Source: Paraburkholderia adhaesiva (GTDB lineage Bacteria > Pseudomonadota > Gammaproteobacteria > Burkholderiales > Burkholderiaceae). Taken from it: a stretch of 64,000 bases of DNA. The notes under the pieces were generated by a model, which worked only from the letters and a program-made list of their open reading frames with translations, was not told the DNA's origin and searched no databases. The stretch's first letter is position 1; each line of letters opens with the position of its first letter. Made by a program: the position numbers and the translations under genes. Shown here piece after piece: positions 9,442 through 19,264 of this stretch. The DNA lies in assembly GCF_021390575.1 (NCBI RefSeq), contig NZ_JAJEJQ010000001.1:1154501-1218500 (forward strand), in the 5' to 3' direction.

Positions 9442-9747
9442 GGGTGGAATCTGCCGAAAAAGAATGCGGAAACCTTCGATTATAAGGGGAATGCCGCTCG
9501 CCTCGATGGTGGTGGCCGGTGCGCGAAGCGCCCGGTGTGGCGGATGAGGCGGACAACGGCGGCCGAACCCACCGCGCGGCAATGCGTCCGGAGCGGGCAT
9601 TCGAGATACGGCGACGGTGCGGCGGCCGTGGGCGTGGCGGCCCGGGTGCGCGCGGCGTCGGCGACAGGCGGGACTTATAATGGCGCTCGGCCTTTCATCG
9701 GCGCGCGCTTCATTTACCCGCGCGCGCATCCTAACCGCCCGCGCCAC
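9442..9747. promoter_or_regulatory. Divergent promoter region between valS and uvrD
   Basis: This 306-bp gap contains a TATAAT on the minus strand (9484-9479), correctly placed for valS, and a perfect TATAAT on the plus strand (9676-9681), 66 bp before the uvrD start. No good -35 box could be recognised for either. No gene is seen in the gap. Confidence 0.5.
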
Positions 9748-12114
9748 ATGCCCGATCTGCTTGCAAACCTGAACCCCGAACAACTGGCCGCCGTCACGTT
9801 GCCGAACGAACCGGCGCTGATCCTCGCCGGGGCCGGCAGCGGCAAGACGCGCGTCCTGATCACGCGCATTGCGTGGCTGATCCAGCAGGGGCTCGCGTCG
9901 CCCGCCACAATTCTCGCCGTGACCTTCACGAACAAGGCCGCGCGCGAAATGATGGGGCGTCTGCAGGCGCTTCTGCCCATCGACACGCGCGGCATGTGGA
10001 TCGGCACCTTCCACGGCCTGTGCAACCGCATGCTGCGTGCGCATTTCCGTGACGCGGGCCTGCCGCAGACCTTCCAGATCCTCGACACGGCCGATCAGCT
10101 TTCCGCCATCAAGCGCCTGATGAAGGGCCTGAACGTCGACGACGAGAAGTACCCGCCGAAGAACCTCCAGTACTTCATCAACAACGCGAAAGAGCAGGGC
10201 TTGCGACCGAAGGACGTCGACGTCACGGACAACTTCAACCGCAAGTTCGTCGAACTCTACGAAGCCTACGACCAGCAGTGTCAGCGCGAGGGTGTCGTCG
10301 ATTTTGCGGAGCTGCTGCTGCGCTGCTACGAACTGCTCGCGCACAATCCACCGCTGCGCGCGCACTATCAGGCGCGCTTTCGCGACATCCTCGTGGACGA
10401 GTTTCAGGACACCAACAAGCTCCAGTACGCGTGGCTGAAGCTGCTGGCGGGCGCGAACAACGCGATCTTCGCCGTGGGCGACGACGACCAGTCGATCTAC
10501 GCGTTCCGCGGTGCGAATGTCGGCAACATGCGCGACTTCGAGAACGAGTTCCGCGTGAAGCACATGATCAAGCTCGAGCAGAACTACCGCTCGCACGGCC
10601 ACATCCTCGACGCCGCGAACCATCTGATCGCGCATAACTCGCGCCGCCTCGGCAAGAACCTGCGCACCGACGCGGGCCACGGCGAGCCGGTGCGCGTCTA
10701 CGAGGCGGCGACCGATTCGCAGGAAGCGGGCTGGATCGTTGAGGAAATTCGCGCGCTCATCAACCAGGGCCTCGCGCGCAACGAGGTCGCGGTGCTTTAT
10801 CGCAGCAACGCCCAGTCGCGCACGATCGAGCACACGCTCGTGAATGCGGGCGTTCCGTACAAGGTGTACGGCGGCCTGCGCTTCTTCGAGCGTCAGGAAG
10901 TCAAGCACGCGCTCGCGTATCTGCGCCTCATCGACAACCCGAACGACGACACCGCGTTCGCGCGCGTCGTGAACTTCCCGACGCGTGGCATCGGCGCGCG
11001 CTCGATTGAACAGCTCGCCGACGCGGCGCGGCTCTACAACTGCTCGATGGCCTCGGCGATTCCGTATGTCACGGGCAAGGCCGGATCGAGCCTCGCGTCG
11101 TTCGCGAATCTCATCGCGAAGATGCGTGCGGAAACGGCGCAGATGAGCCTGCCGGAGACGGTCGAGTACACGGTGCGCATGAGCAGTCTCGCCGATTTCT
11201 ATCAGAACGAGCGCGAAGGCCAGGACCGGCTGGAGAACCTGCAGGAACTCGTCAATGCGGCCACCGCATTTGTGAGCGAAGAGGGCTATGGGCTCGACAC
11301 GCCTGCACGTTCGATTCCGCTGCGTCCGGGTGCATCGTCCGTGCCCGAGATCGTGTCGCAGGACGGCGAAATCGAAGTGCTCGACGCACCCGCCATCACG
11401 GATCCCGCGCAGAATCCCGACGTCATGACGCCGCTTGCGGGCTTTCTCTCGCACGCGTCGCTCGAAGCGGGCGACAACCAGGCGCAGGCGGGCCAGGACG
11501 CCGTTCAGCTGATGACCGTGCACGCGGCCAAGGGCCTTGAGTTCTCTGCTGTGTTCATCACCGGGCTCGAAGAGGGGCTTTTCCCGCACGAGAACAGCGC
11601 GATGGAAGCAGACGGCCTCGAAGAAGAGCGTCGCCTGATGTATGTCGCGATCACGCGCGCGAAGGAGCGGCTCTATCTCTCGTTTGCGCAGAGTCGCATG
11701 CTGCACGGCCAGACGCGCTACAACGTGCGCTCGCGCTTCTTCGACGAACTGCCGCAGGAGACGCTCAAGTGGCTCACGCCGAAGGTCGAGGCGGGCGCAC
11801 GCTGGGGCGGCCGCTCCGACAACGCGGGCTGGGGTCGCGACTGGTTCGCGCGTCAGGGTGGGGGCAATGGCGGTGGTCGCGAGCGCGACGCCTACGTCGC
11901 GGACAACACGCCGTTGCCGTCGTTCGCCAACGAACAGCGTGCGGCCGAGACGGGCTTTCGCGTCGGTCAGCAGGTCTTCCACACGAAATTCGGCGAAGGT
12001 ACGATCACGGCACTCGAAGGCAGCGGCACCGACGCGAAGGCGCAGGTCCGCTTCAAGCGCCACGGCGAGAAGTGGCTCGCGCTAGCAGTGGCGAAGCTGC
12101 AGCCGGTGGAATGA
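9748..12114 (+). CDS. uvrD: DNA helicase II (UvrD/PcrA type)
   Basis: This 788-residue SF1A helicase has Walker A ([12 protein letters not shown], residues about 26-37), the Ia motif [10 protein letters not shown], Walker B ([12 protein letters not shown], about 216), [18 protein letters not shown], the [18 protein letters not shown] motif V and the [13 protein letters not shown] motif VI. The C-terminal Tudor-like tail ([13 protein letters not shown] ... [14 protein letters not shown]) is typical of UvrD/PcrA and separates it from Rep. It unwinds DNA 3'-5' in nucleotide-excision and mismatch repair. The ATG at 9748 starts the conserved [12 protein letters not shown] segment. Confidence 0.94.
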   Translation: MPDLLANLNPEQLAAVTLPNEPALILAGAGSGKTRVLITRIAWLIQQGLASPATILAVTFTNKAAREMMGRLQALLPIDTRGMWIGTFHGLCNRMLRAHFRDAGLPQTFQILDTADQLSAIKRLMKGLNVDDEKYPPKNLQYFINNAKEQGLRPKDVDVTDNFNRKFVELYEAYDQQCQREGVVDFAELLLRCYELLAHNPPLRAHYQARFRDILVDEFQDTNKLQYAWLKLLAGANNAIFAVGDDDQSIYAFRGANVGNMRDFENEFRVKHMIKLEQNYRSHGHILDAANHLIAHNSRRLGKNLRTDAGHGEPVRVYEAATDSQEAGWIVEEIRALINQGLARNEVAVLYRSNAQSRTIEHTLVNAGVPYKVYGGLRFFERQEVKHALAYLRLIDNPNDDTAFARVVNFPTRGIGARSIEQLADAARLYNCSMASAIPYVTGKAGSSLASFANLIAKMRAETAQMSLPETVEYTVRMSSLADFYQNEREGQDRLENLQELVNAATAFVSEEGYGLDTPARSIPLRPGASSVPEIVSQDGEIEVLDAPAITDPAQNPDVMTPLAGFLSHASLEAGDNQAQAGQDAVQLMTVHAAKGLEFSAVFITGLEEGLFPHENSAMEADGLEEERRLMYVAITRAKERLYLSFAQSRMLHGQTRYNVRSRFFDELPQETLKWLTPKVEAGARWGGRSDNAGWGRDWFARQGGGNGGGRERDAYVADNTPLPSFANEQRAAETGFRVGQQVFHTKFGEGTITALEGSGTDAKAQVRFKRHGEKWLALAVAKLQPVE

Positions 12115-12168
12115 CCGGGCATGGCCAGAACGCTCTGGCCTGACTGAATCTCACGGAAAAATACAACG

Positions 12169-12957
12169 ATGAATACAACGTCCCGCGCCCCGGTGCGCTC
12201 GCTCGGTGTGCTCGCCGCACTGCCCCAGGAGCTCGGCGATCTCCTCGCTACGATGCAGGCCGGATCGGGTGTCGTGACGCGTACGCTCGGACAGCGCGAC
12301 TATCACGTCGGCACCGTGCACGGTGTGCCCTGCGTCGTGACGCTCGCACGCGTCGGAAAGGTTGCGGCCGCGGCCACGGCGAGCGCGCTAATCCATGCAT
12401 TCGATGTCGAGGCGATTGTGTTCACGGGCGTGGCGGGTGGTGTCGGGTCGTCGGTGCATATCGGCGACATCGTGGTCGGCGAGACGCTTTTGCAGCACGA
12501 CATGAACGCCGAGCCGCTCTTCCCGCGCTTCGAAATCCCGTTGCTCGGGCGTTCGAACTTCGACGCGGACCGCGCGCTCGCAGCGATGCTCGCTGACGCG
12601 TGTGAGCGCTTCGTCGCCGAAGAGGGCACGGCGCTGGCGGCGCACTTCCGGACGGCGATGCCGCGCGTGCATCGCGGGCTTGTGATCAGCGGCGACCAGT
12701 TCGTTGCCAGTGCGCAGGCAGTGGGCACACTGCGCGAGGCACACCCCGAAGCGCTCGCGGTCGAAATGGAAGGGGCGGCGATCGCGCAGGTCTGTCACGA
12801 GTACGGCGTGCCGTGCACGGTGGTGCGCACGATTTCCGACACGGCAGATGAACACGCGAGCACCTCGTTCACGACGTTCCTCACCGATATCGCCGGTACC
12901 TATTCCACGGGCATTCTCAAGCGTTTCCTGGCTGCGTACGCGGCTCAGTCGCGCTGA
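12169..12957 (+). CDS. mtnN: 5'-methylthioadenosine/S-adenosylhomocysteine nucleosidase
   Basis: This 262-residue protein of the PNP/UDP phosphorylase superfamily has the MTAN hallmarks: an N-terminal LAALPQEL segment with the acid-base glutamate, VFTGVAGG, VISGDQFVA, AVEMEGAAIAQV and the catalytic-aspartate segment RTISDTAD (residues about 222-229). It hydrolyses methylthioadenosine and S-adenosylhomocysteine, clearing by-products of polyamine synthesis and methylation and producing the AI-2 precursor. It is somewhat longer than the E. coli enzyme (about 232 residues), with an insert near residues 100-150. Confidence 0.9.
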   Translation: MNTTSRAPVRSLGVLAALPQELGDLLATMQAGSGVVTRTLGQRDYHVGTVHGVPCVVTLARVGKVAAAATASALIHAFDVEAIVFTGVAGGVGSSVHIGDIVVGETLLQHDMNAEPLFPRFEIPLLGRSNFDADRALAAMLADACERFVAEEGTALAAHFRTAMPRVHRGLVISGDQFVASAQAVGTLREAHPEALAVEMEGAAIAQVCHEYGVPCTVVRTISDTADEHASTSFTTFLTDIAGTYSTGILKRFLAAYAAQSR

Positions 12958-13017
12958 TCCGGCAGCGCCGCGTGAAGCCCTGAAGGGCGAAGCGGCGGGA
13001 ACCGGTTGAAGCACCGA

Positions 13018-13045
13018 CTGAGCGTCGCGAACGTGCGACGCTCAG
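13018..13045. terminator. Hairpin between convergent mtnN and prpE
   Basis: CTGAGCGTCGC and GCGACGCTCAG form a perfect 11-bp stem around GAACGT. There is no U-run on either side, so it may be an mRNA-end or transcription-pausing structure rather than a full intrinsic terminator. Confidence 0.5.
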
Positions 13046-13063
13046 CCGGCATTCAAGCGCAGA

Positions 13064-14965
13064 TTAGGCCGCGCGATTCGCGACGGCTTCCCGGATCTGC
13101 TCCAGCGCCGAAGCGTCTTCGATCGTCGGCAGATCGCCCGGATCATGACCTTCGGCGAGTGCCGCGATCGCACGGCGCAGCAGCTTGCCCGAGCGGGTCT
13201 TCGGCAGCATCGCGACGAAGTGCACGCGTGCGGGCCGCCCGATGGCGCCGAGATTGCGATCGACGGTCGCCGCGATCGACGCTTCAAGCGTTTTGGCCGC
13301 TGCCGGATCGGCGGCGGCATTCGCATCGCGCAACACGACGAACGCCAGCGCCGCCTGGCCTTTCAGCGCGTCCTCCACGCCCACCACGGCCACTTCCGCG
13401 ACCGACGCATGCGATGAAATCGCTTCCTCGATCTCGCGCGTGCCGAGGCGGTGACCGGCGACGTTGATGACGTCATCGGTGCGGCCGAGGATCGTCACGT
13501 AACCCTCGGTGTCCTGCACGCCCCAGTCGAACGTCGAGTAGACCTGATGGCCCGGCACGCTTTCCCAGTACGTCTTCACGAAACGCGCGTCGTCGCCCCA
13601 GACCGTCTGCATGCAGCCCGGCGGCAATGGGTAATCGATCGTGATCACACCTTTTTCGCCCGTCGCGCACGGCTCGCCTGTGTTCTCGTCGCGCAGCGTG
13701 AGCCCGTAGCCGTAGACGGGCACGCCCGGCGAGCCGAGCTTTTGCGGCAGCGCCTCGACACCGCGTTGAATCGCGAGCATCGGCCAGCCGGTTTCGGTCT
13801 GCCAGTAGTTATCGACAACGGGCTTGCCGAGCGCGTCCGAGATCCACGAGGCCGTCGGTTCGTCGAGCGGTTCGCCAGCAAGGAACAGCGTGCGCAGGCT
13901 CGACAGATCGGCGGCACGCAAGAGAGCCGGGTCCTGTTTCTTGAGCACGCGGATCGCCGTGGGCGCGGTGAACATGAGGTTGATGCGGTACTGCTCGACG
14001 AGACGCCACCAGATGCCGCCGTCGGGGCGGATCGGCGTGCCTTCGTACATGACGGTCGTCATGCCCGCGAGGAGCGGCGCATAGATGATGTAGCTGTGCC
14101 CGACCACCCAGCCGATATCCGATGCGGTGAACATTGTGTCGCCGGCGCGGCCTTCGAAGATGTATTCCATCGATGCCGCGAGCGCGACCGCATAGCCGCC
14201 GACGTCGCGCTGCACGCCCTTGGGCTTGCCGGTCGTGCCCGAGGTGTAGAGGATGTACGACGGTTCGTTCGATTCGAGCCATTCGCACGGGATCTGCGCG
14301 TCGGAATACTGCTCGCGCAGCGGTTCGTAATCGACGAAATAGCTCGCTTTCACGCGATTGGGCGCGAGCTTCCGGTCGATCAGCAGCACCTTCTGCGGGG
14401 CGTGTTGTGCGCGCGACATGGCTTCGTCGACGAGCGGCGTGTAGTCGATGACCCGGCCGCCGCGCGCGCCGGCGTCGGCGCTTACGATCAGCACGGGTTT
14501 CGCGTCGTCGATGCGCGCGGCAAGCGACGGCGCCGCAAACCCGCCGAACACCACCGAATGGATCGCGCCGAGCCGCGCGCACGCGAGCATGGCGAACACG
14601 GCTTCGGGGATCATCGGCAGATAGATCAGCACACGCTCGCCGCGTTTCACGCCGAGCGAGCGCATCACGGCAGCCATGCGATTCACTTCGGCGTGGAGTT
14701 CGGCGTAGGTGTACTGACTCTCGATGCCGGTCTCGGTCGAGACGTAGACGAGTGCGTTTTGCTGCGCACGCGTGGCGAGATGGCGATCGACCGCGTTGTA
14801 GCACAGGTTCGTGCGACCGCCGCAGAACCAGCGCGCGAAGGGCGGATTCGACCGGTCGAGCACAGTGTCGAACGGCGTTTCCCAATGGATGCGCGACGCT
14901 TCTCGCCGCCAGAAGTCTTCTGGGGCGTCAATCGATTCGCGGTGAAAGTCGCGGTAACTGCGCAT
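13064..14965 (-). CDS. prpE: Propionyl-CoA synthetase (acetyl-CoA synthetase family)
   Basis: This 633-residue adenylate-forming enzyme has the ATP-binding P-loop YTSGTTGKPKGVQRDVGG (residues about 241-258; the QRDVGG tail is typical of PrpE), the YWQTETGWP motif, and the C-terminal SGKLLRRA lysine loop (about 590) used in thioester formation. It activates propionate to propionyl-CoA. The start follows a strong GAGGAGT site. It stands alone here, without the prpBCD genes. Acetoacetyl- or acetyl-CoA synthetase activity is an alternative. Confidence 0.86.
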   Translation of the reverse strand: MRSYRDFHRESIDAPEDFWRREASRIHWETPFDTVLDRSNPPFARWFCGGRTNLCYNAVDRHLATRAQQNALVYVSTETGIESQYTYAELHAEVNRMAAVMRSLGVKRGERVLIYLPMIPEAVFAMLACARLGAIHSVVFGGFAAPSLAARIDDAKPVLIVSADAGARGGRVIDYTPLVDEAMSRAQHAPQKVLLIDRKLAPNRVKASYFVDYEPLREQYSDAQIPCEWLESNEPSYILYTSGTTGKPKGVQRDVGGYAVALAASMEYIFEGRAGDTMFTASDIGWVVGHSYIIYAPLLAGMTTVMYEGTPIRPDGGIWWRLVEQYRINLMFTAPTAIRVLKKQDPALLRAADLSSLRTLFLAGEPLDEPTASWISDALGKPVVDNYWQTETGWPMLAIQRGVEALPQKLGSPGVPVYGYGLTLRDENTGEPCATGEKGVITIDYPLPPGCMQTVWGDDARFVKTYWESVPGHQVYSTFDWGVQDTEGYVTILGRTDDVINVAGHRLGTREIEEAISSHASVAEVAVVGVEDALKGQAALAFVVLRDANAAADPAAAKTLEASIAATVDRNLGAIGRPARVHFVAMLPKTRSGKLLRRAIAALAEGHDPGDLPTIEDASALEQIREAVANRAA

Positions 14966-15120
14966 GAAAACACTCCTCCTGTTGCCCGCACCTGGCGCTT
15001 CGGCGCCTGGTGCTGTCCCATGTAAAACGCGTGCGGCTGTATCGCCGTCGTGAATTTTTCAGGATAGTGCAGTGCAACGCAGGCGGACAACGCGGGTTCT
15101 CCATGATGCGCCCCGTATTT

Positions 15121-15149
15121 GTTTGACGTCGATCTATTCGACGTCAAAC
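15121..15149. promoter_or_regulatory. Perfect 12-bp inverted repeat upstream of prpE
   Basis: GTTTGACGTCGA and TCGACGTCAAAC flank TCTAT. A weaker outer pair (ATGCGCC at 15106-15112, GGCGCAT at 15152-15158) extends the symmetry. It lies about 155 bp before the prpE start and 26 bp after the stop of the hydrogenase-protease-like gene. With no U-run, an operator is more likely than a terminator. Confidence 0.5.
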
Positions 15150-15174
15150 TCGGCGCATGAGGCCGCGGTGGGGG

Positions 15175-15789
15175 CTAGGCGGCGGTGCGCACGCCGGGCA
15201 TCGGTGCTTCGCGCCGACGCGGGGCGGCTCGCCAGCGCCGTAACTGGCGGCAGGCCGCTTCGACGGCCGGCTCCAGCTTCGCACGCACGACGGGACCGAG
15301 GTCGGCGCCATAGGCGTCGAGTTTGAGCGGCTGTACGCCGATCAGCACGACCTGGCGCGGTGCGCGGCCCTTGAGTTGCGCGCAGGCAAGCACATCGGCG
15401 AAATCCATCAGACGTGGGCACACGCCGCGTGCGCGCAAGTGTTCAAGTGCGGTGTCGTTGATGCATAGACGCAGCGTGCCCGGTGCGACGTCGAAATCCG
15501 CGGTACTAAACACGATCAGCCTGTCGGCGGCTTCGACGAGCGGCAGCAATGCGCGCCCCTGCGTGCCGCCATCGACGACGTCAACGTTCGCCGCGCATTG
15601 CCAGTCCGCCTTGAGGCGCTCGACGGCGCGCACGCCGAAGCCCGCATCGCCCCACTGCGTGTTGCCGATGCCAAGGACGACGATGCGCTCGCGCGTGGGC
15701 GAGGCGGTGCGCCAGGCTACGTGGATACGGTTCAGGTTCACGCTGGAGGATCGGCATCGGATTCGGAAATGAGAATAATCTTGGGTCAC
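15175..15789 (-). CDS. Orphan HyaD/HybD-type hydrogenase maturation protease homologue lacking metal ligands
   Basis: This protein of about 204 residues aligns along its length with peptidase family M52: VVLGIGNTQWGD (residues about 37-48), VVDGGTQGRALLP (about 74-86), DRLIVFSTADFDVAPGTL, and VVLIGVQPLKLDAYG. M52 enzymes bind the nickel of the [NiFe]-hydrogenase large subunit and trim its C-terminus. In HybD the ligands are Glu16, Asp62 and His93. Here the aligned residues are Ala (GDAGFG), Ser (IVFSTADF) and Arg (CPRLMDFADVL), so proteolysis looks unlikely. No hydrogenase genes are visible. The GTG at 15789 is the only plausible early start; a GTG about 16 codons on is an alternative. Its real function is unknown. 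Confidence 0.7.
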   Translation of the reverse strand: MTQDYSHFRIRCRSSSVNLNRIHVAWRTASPTRERIVVLGIGNTQWGDAGFGVRAVERLKADWQCAANVDVVDGGTQGRALLPLVEAADRLIVFSTADFDVAPGTLRLCINDTALEHLRARGVCPRLMDFADVLACAQLKGRAPRQVVLIGVQPLKLDAYGADLGPVVRAKLEPAVEAACRQLRRWRAAPRRREAPMPGVRTAA

Positions 15790-15895
15790 TCCGAATTTAG
15801 GCTTGATTTAAATCAAATTTAAAGGGACTTAAAGATTATTTGAAGCATCCTGGCATTGCCTGTATTTGTTCTGTCGGGACAAGTTTGGCTGAAAT

Positions 15896-15926
15896 TAAAA
15901 AAGAGCGCCCGAAGGCGCTCTTTGTC
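15896..15926 (-). terminator. Rho-independent terminator of the aae-like efflux operon
   Basis: On the minus strand AAGAGCGCC and GGCGCTCTT close a TTCG tetraloop and are followed by a run of T. It lies about 40 bp after the membrane-fusion gene stop (15964) and is the only strong terminator of the operon. Confidence 0.88.
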
Positions 15927-15963
15927 TTATTGCTGGTAGCCCCATCGCGTTTTGGGCGGCGCG

Positions 15964-16827
15964 TCAGGTTCCCGGTTTCACGATCACCGTGCAGGTCGTG
16001 CCCGCCGCGAGGATCATGTCGTCCGGCACCTTGTCGATGTGGATGCGCACCGGCACGCGCTGCGCGAGTCGCACCCAGTTGAACGTCGGGTTCACATCGG
16101 CCAGCAGTTCTCGGCTTTGCGGATTGTCGCGGTCGTAGATGCCGCGCGAGATGCTCTCGACGTGGCCCTCGAGCGTGCCGCCGCTCATCAGCTTGATCTC
16201 GGCCTTGTTGCCCAGCTTCACGTGCGGCAGCTTGGTTTCCTCGAAGTAGCCGTAGACCCAGAACGAGTGGCTGTCCACCACGGCAAGCTTCGCCTGGCCC
16301 GCGACTGCGTAGTCGCCCTTGAATACCTGGAGGTTCGTCACGTAGCCGTCCACGGGGGAGACGACGCGCGTGCGTTGCAGATTGAGCTTCGCGGCGTCGA
16401 GTGCAGCGAGTGCCTGCTGGTACTGCGCCTGCGCGGCGTTCGCGGTGTGCGACGCGTTTTCGCGGTTTTCCTTCGAGACGACGAGGCTGTCCATGTCGGC
16501 GCGGCGCTTCGCATCGTCCTGGCGCATCGTCAGTTCTGCCTTGCGCGCGGCCACGGCCGCCTGCGCTTCTTCCACGGCGATCTGGTAGTGCGATGGGTCG
16601 ATCTGCATCAGCAGGTCGCCTTTGTGGACGAACTGATTGTCCTGCGCGGGCAAGTCGACCACCGCACCGGAGACGTCGGGCGCGATGTTGACCACTTCGG
16701 CGCGCACGCGGCCGTCGCGGGTCCACGGTTCGTCCATGTAGTGGACCCACAGCACGCGCCCGATCAGGATGGCGACGATGAAGATAATCGCCGTCGCGAT
16801 AAAGCCAATGATGTTTCGGAGTGTCAT
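15964..16827 (-). CDS. aaeA: Periplasmic adaptor (membrane fusion) protein, AaeA/HlyD type
   Basis: This 287-residue protein has one N-terminal membrane anchor (IIGFIATAIIFIVAILIGRVLWV) and the HlyD/biotinyl-lipoyl layout: VNIAPDVSGAVVDLPAQDNQ (about 47-66), a long helical hairpin of Ala/Glu-rich residues (about 85-145), then VVSPVDGYVTNLQVFKGDYA. It links the inner-membrane exporter to an outer-membrane channel, probably for aromatic carboxylic acids as in the E. coli AaeAB pump. The ATG at 16827 is preferred. A TTG at 16854, overlapping the upstream stop, would add nine residues. Confidence 0.87.
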   Translation of the reverse strand: MTLRNIIGFIATAIIFIVAILIGRVLWVHYMDEPWTRDGRVRAEVVNIAPDVSGAVVDLPAQDNQFVHKGDLLMQIDPSHYQIAVEEAQAAVAARKAELTMRQDDAKRRADMDSLVVSKENRENASHTANAAQAQYQQALAALDAAKLNLQRTRVVSPVDGYVTNLQVFKGDYAVAGQAKLAVVDSHSFWVYGYFEETKLPHVKLGNKAEIKLMSGGTLEGHVESISRGIYDRDNPQSRELLADVNPTFNWVRLAQRVPVRIHIDKVPDDMILAAGTTCTVIVKPGT

Positions 16828-16850
16828 GATTGTTCGGACTACTGGGCGGT

Positions 16851-17051
16851 TCAACGGTAGACGGCGAGGCCGAGCACGCAGCAGACGATCACGAGCAGGC
16901 TCACACGAAAGAGGGAGGGGTGCCAGACGACGCGGTAAATGCCCGTGCGGGCCAGTACGGAGTCGAGCACCCAGGTGATCGCCGAGCCGAGGATGAACAG
17001 CAGGACGATCGCCGGAATGTAGGCGTCGAGGAACGCGACGTCACGCGGCAT
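16851..17051 (-). CDS. aaeX: DUF1656 small membrane protein (AaeX-like)
   Basis: This 66-residue protein has two hydrophobic segments (AYIPAIVLLFILGSAITWVL and the C-terminal LLVIVCCVLGLAVY) separated by ARTGIYRVVWHPSLFRVS, the conserved DUF1656 core. It is encoded between the AaeB-like and AaeA-like genes, overlapping the former by 11 nt, which is the normal place for AaeX. Its function in the pump is not known. Confidence 0.88.
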   Translation of the reverse strand: MPRDVAFLDAYIPAIVLLFILGSAITWVLDSVLARTGIYRVVWHPSLFRVSLLVIVCCVLGLAVYR

Positions 17052-19254
17052 GGTTGGCTCCTTGCGGCGCGCCTTCGTTCGCCGTGCGTGCCGGGTGTGC
17101 CTGTTGCGGCGACAGCGGCGATTGCGGGTCGATGAGCGCGGTACGGATGAAATGCAGATGGCTGAGAATGCGCTGCAGTTGATGGCGTTCTTCGCGTGGC
17201 GCTTCAATGCTTTGAAGCAACGCCTGGGCTGCGCCGATGGCCGCGTCGGTGGCGGCAAGCGCTTTCCGATAGCTGCGCTCGCCAGGGCGCGCGAAAAGCG
17301 CGCTCACTGCGCCGAGCATCGCGCGGATCGCTTCGCGCCATGCCGTGCCCGCTGCGTAGCAAGGTTGCGCCGGCAGCGTGGAGAGTTCGTTGCGCAGATC
17401 GATCACGGCGTTGCCCACTTCGAGCACCGAAAAGAGCCAGCGCAGCGTGTCGCGCTTGAGCGAGTGGTCGGCGCCCGCTAAAGCGTTGATCTGGTACATC
17501 AGATCGCGCGCGCCGCTCTCGAAGTGGTTGCGCAGGCCTTTCAGCCGCGTGCGGCAGGCATGCACGACCTGGCTGCGCAAATCCGCGAAGAGACGGTTTC
17601 GCAGCCACGGCGTGGAGGGCGGAAGGAACACGGCGAAGGCCGCTGCCGAAACTGCGATCCCCGCGACGAGTGCGAGCGCGTCGTTCATGTAGCTCATCGG
17701 GTTGTACTGGATCACGTTGTCCGGGCCCGCGAGAAAGCACAGGAAGATGCAGTAGCCCATGCCGATGCCCGCGTACTTGGGGCGCGTCGTGAGGAATACG
17801 CCGAACGCGAGCGCGGGCGCCAGCACGAGCGCCAGCAGCGGGAAGCCGTCGATGTGCGGAAACACGCCGAACGTGAGGACCATGCCGACGAACGAGGCGA
17901 GCACGGTGCCCACGGCCATCTGGTTCGCAGTGCGCGCCGGGAAAGGCGACGCCGCCGCTAGTGCGCTCGTTGCCGCCGCGTTGAGGACGAGATTCGTGCC
18001 GCTCGGCCAGGCTGTGGCGATCCAGAACGCGCCGAGCAGCATCATTACGACCGCCGCGCGCAGTCCTGCGACGCCCGCCGCGATCCAGTTCGTCTTCGGC
18101 ACGTAGCGCGCGATCCACTTTTCGCGTGCGTGGGAGTCGACGGCGAGCGATGCGTAGGTCTCCGTGTACTCGTGCATCTCGTGGATGAAGCGATAGAGCA
18201 GCTCAGTCGCCGTGTCGAATTCGAGGAGATTCGCGGCGCCGTTCGCAACGAGCCCGGCGCGCGTGGCGCGCACTCGCTTGGGGAGCGTCGCGCGCCATGT
18301 TTCGAGCTGCTGCGAAACGTGCACGGCATCGGCGGCCGAGAGCACCGGCTCGCCGCCCCTCGCGAGCAGTGGCGGGATCTCATGGAAGTACGGCTCGAGC
18401 GCTTCGACAGTCGACGATGCGTTTTCGCCGCGCAGCCGGTTCATCAGTTGATGAAGCGCATGAAAACGCGTGGAAGCGGTCATGAACTCGCTGTTCAGGC
18501 GTGCAAATCGACCGGCCCTGCCGCGCGATTCGGGCGACTCGAAAATGGCGCCGCTGCGCGTTGCCTCGAAGTTGACCACGTCCGCGACGAAGCGCGCGTT
18601 GGTCGCCTCGATCTGCGAGCGCTGGACGCGTCCTGCGAGCACCCCCGACACGTAATCGACGAACGACGAGAAACGCTGGCGCACCGTCGAGCGCAGCAGG
18701 TTGCCCGAGTATTGCGGAAACACGACGGCGCTGACGAGGCCCGAGCACAGAATGCCGAGCGAGATTTCAGCGACGCGTGTGAGGGCCGACATGAACGCGG
18801 TGTCGGGATGCTGCGAGGCCGGGATGCCGATCAACGCGGCGGTGTAGCCCGCGAGCACGAAGCCATAAGAGCGGAAGTTACGGTTGCGCGCGGCGCCGGC
18901 CGTGCAGATGCCGACCCACAGCGCAGTCGATACGATGAACAGCTCCGGCTGCTGCGCGAACAGACCGATCAGCGCGAGCATCACGACGAGGCCGACGAGC
19001 GTGCCGCAGATCCGCCACGTGCTCTTCGCGAACACCATGCCGCTTTGCGGCTGCATCACGATGAAGACGGTGGTCATCGCGGTGCGCGGTTGCGGCAAGT
19101 CGAGCTTCATCGCGATCCAGAGCGCAAGTAGCGCCGCGATGATCGCCTTGAACAGATAGATCCAGACGAGACCGTCGGTGCGCGCCCAGTCGGCGACGGC
19201 AGTGGCAAAACGCGGGCCGGACGCACGCGTGGATGTCGAGGAGGAAGACTGCAT
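17041..19254 (-). CDS. aaeB: FUSC-family exporter, AaeB-like
   Basis: This 737-residue inner-membrane protein has two blocks of transmembrane helices (residues about 30-180 and 375-525), each followed by a cytoplasmic domain, which is the FUSC / aromatic-acid exporter layout. Characteristic stretches are TTVFIVMQPQSGMVFAKSTW (about 64-83) and FLTTRPKYAGIGMGYCIFL. It probably expels aromatic or weak organic acids using the proton gradient. The ATG at 19254 starts 10 nt after the stop of the outer-membrane-factor gene. A longer frame upstream overlaps that gene and was rejected. Confidence 0.86.
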   Translation of the reverse strand: MQSSSSTSTRASGPRFATAVADWARTDGLVWIYLFKAIIAALLALWIAMKLDLPQPRTAMTTVFIVMQPQSGMVFAKSTWRICGTLVGLVVMLALIGLFAQQPELFIVSTALWVGICTAGAARNRNFRSYGFVLAGYTAALIGIPASQHPDTAFMSALTRVAEISLGILCSGLVSAVVFPQYSGNLLRSTVRQRFSSFVDYVSGVLAGRVQRSQIEATNARFVADVVNFEATRSGAIFESPESRGRAGRFARLNSEFMTASTRFHALHQLMNRLRGENASSTVEALEPYFHEIPPLLARGGEPVLSAADAVHVSQQLETWRATLPKRVRATRAGLVANGAANLLEFDTATELLYRFIHEMHEYTETYASLAVDSHAREKWIARYVPKTNWIAAGVAGLRAAVVMMLLGAFWIATAWPSGTNLVLNAAATSALAAASPFPARTANQMAVGTVLASFVGMVLTFGVFPHIDGFPLLALVLAPALAFGVFLTTRPKYAGIGMGYCIFLCFLAGPDNVIQYNPMSYMNDALALVAGIAVSAAAFAVFLPPSTPWLRNRLFADLRSQVVHACRTRLKGLRNHFESGARDLMYQINALAGADHSLKRDTLRWLFSVLEVGNAVIDLRNELSTLPAQPCYAAGTAWREAIRAMLGAVSALFARPGERSYRKALAATDAAIGAAQALLQSIEAPREERHQLQRILSHLHFIRTALIDPQSPLSPQQAHPARTANEGAPQGANHAA

Positions 19255-19264
19255 GCGCGTGGCC

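Noticed and set aside
9442..12063. Continuous minus-strand open frame extending valS to more than 1800 codons
   Set aside because: The extension lies antisense to uvrD, is Arg/His-rich in the manner of GC-rich shadow frames, and valS homology begins at 9441.
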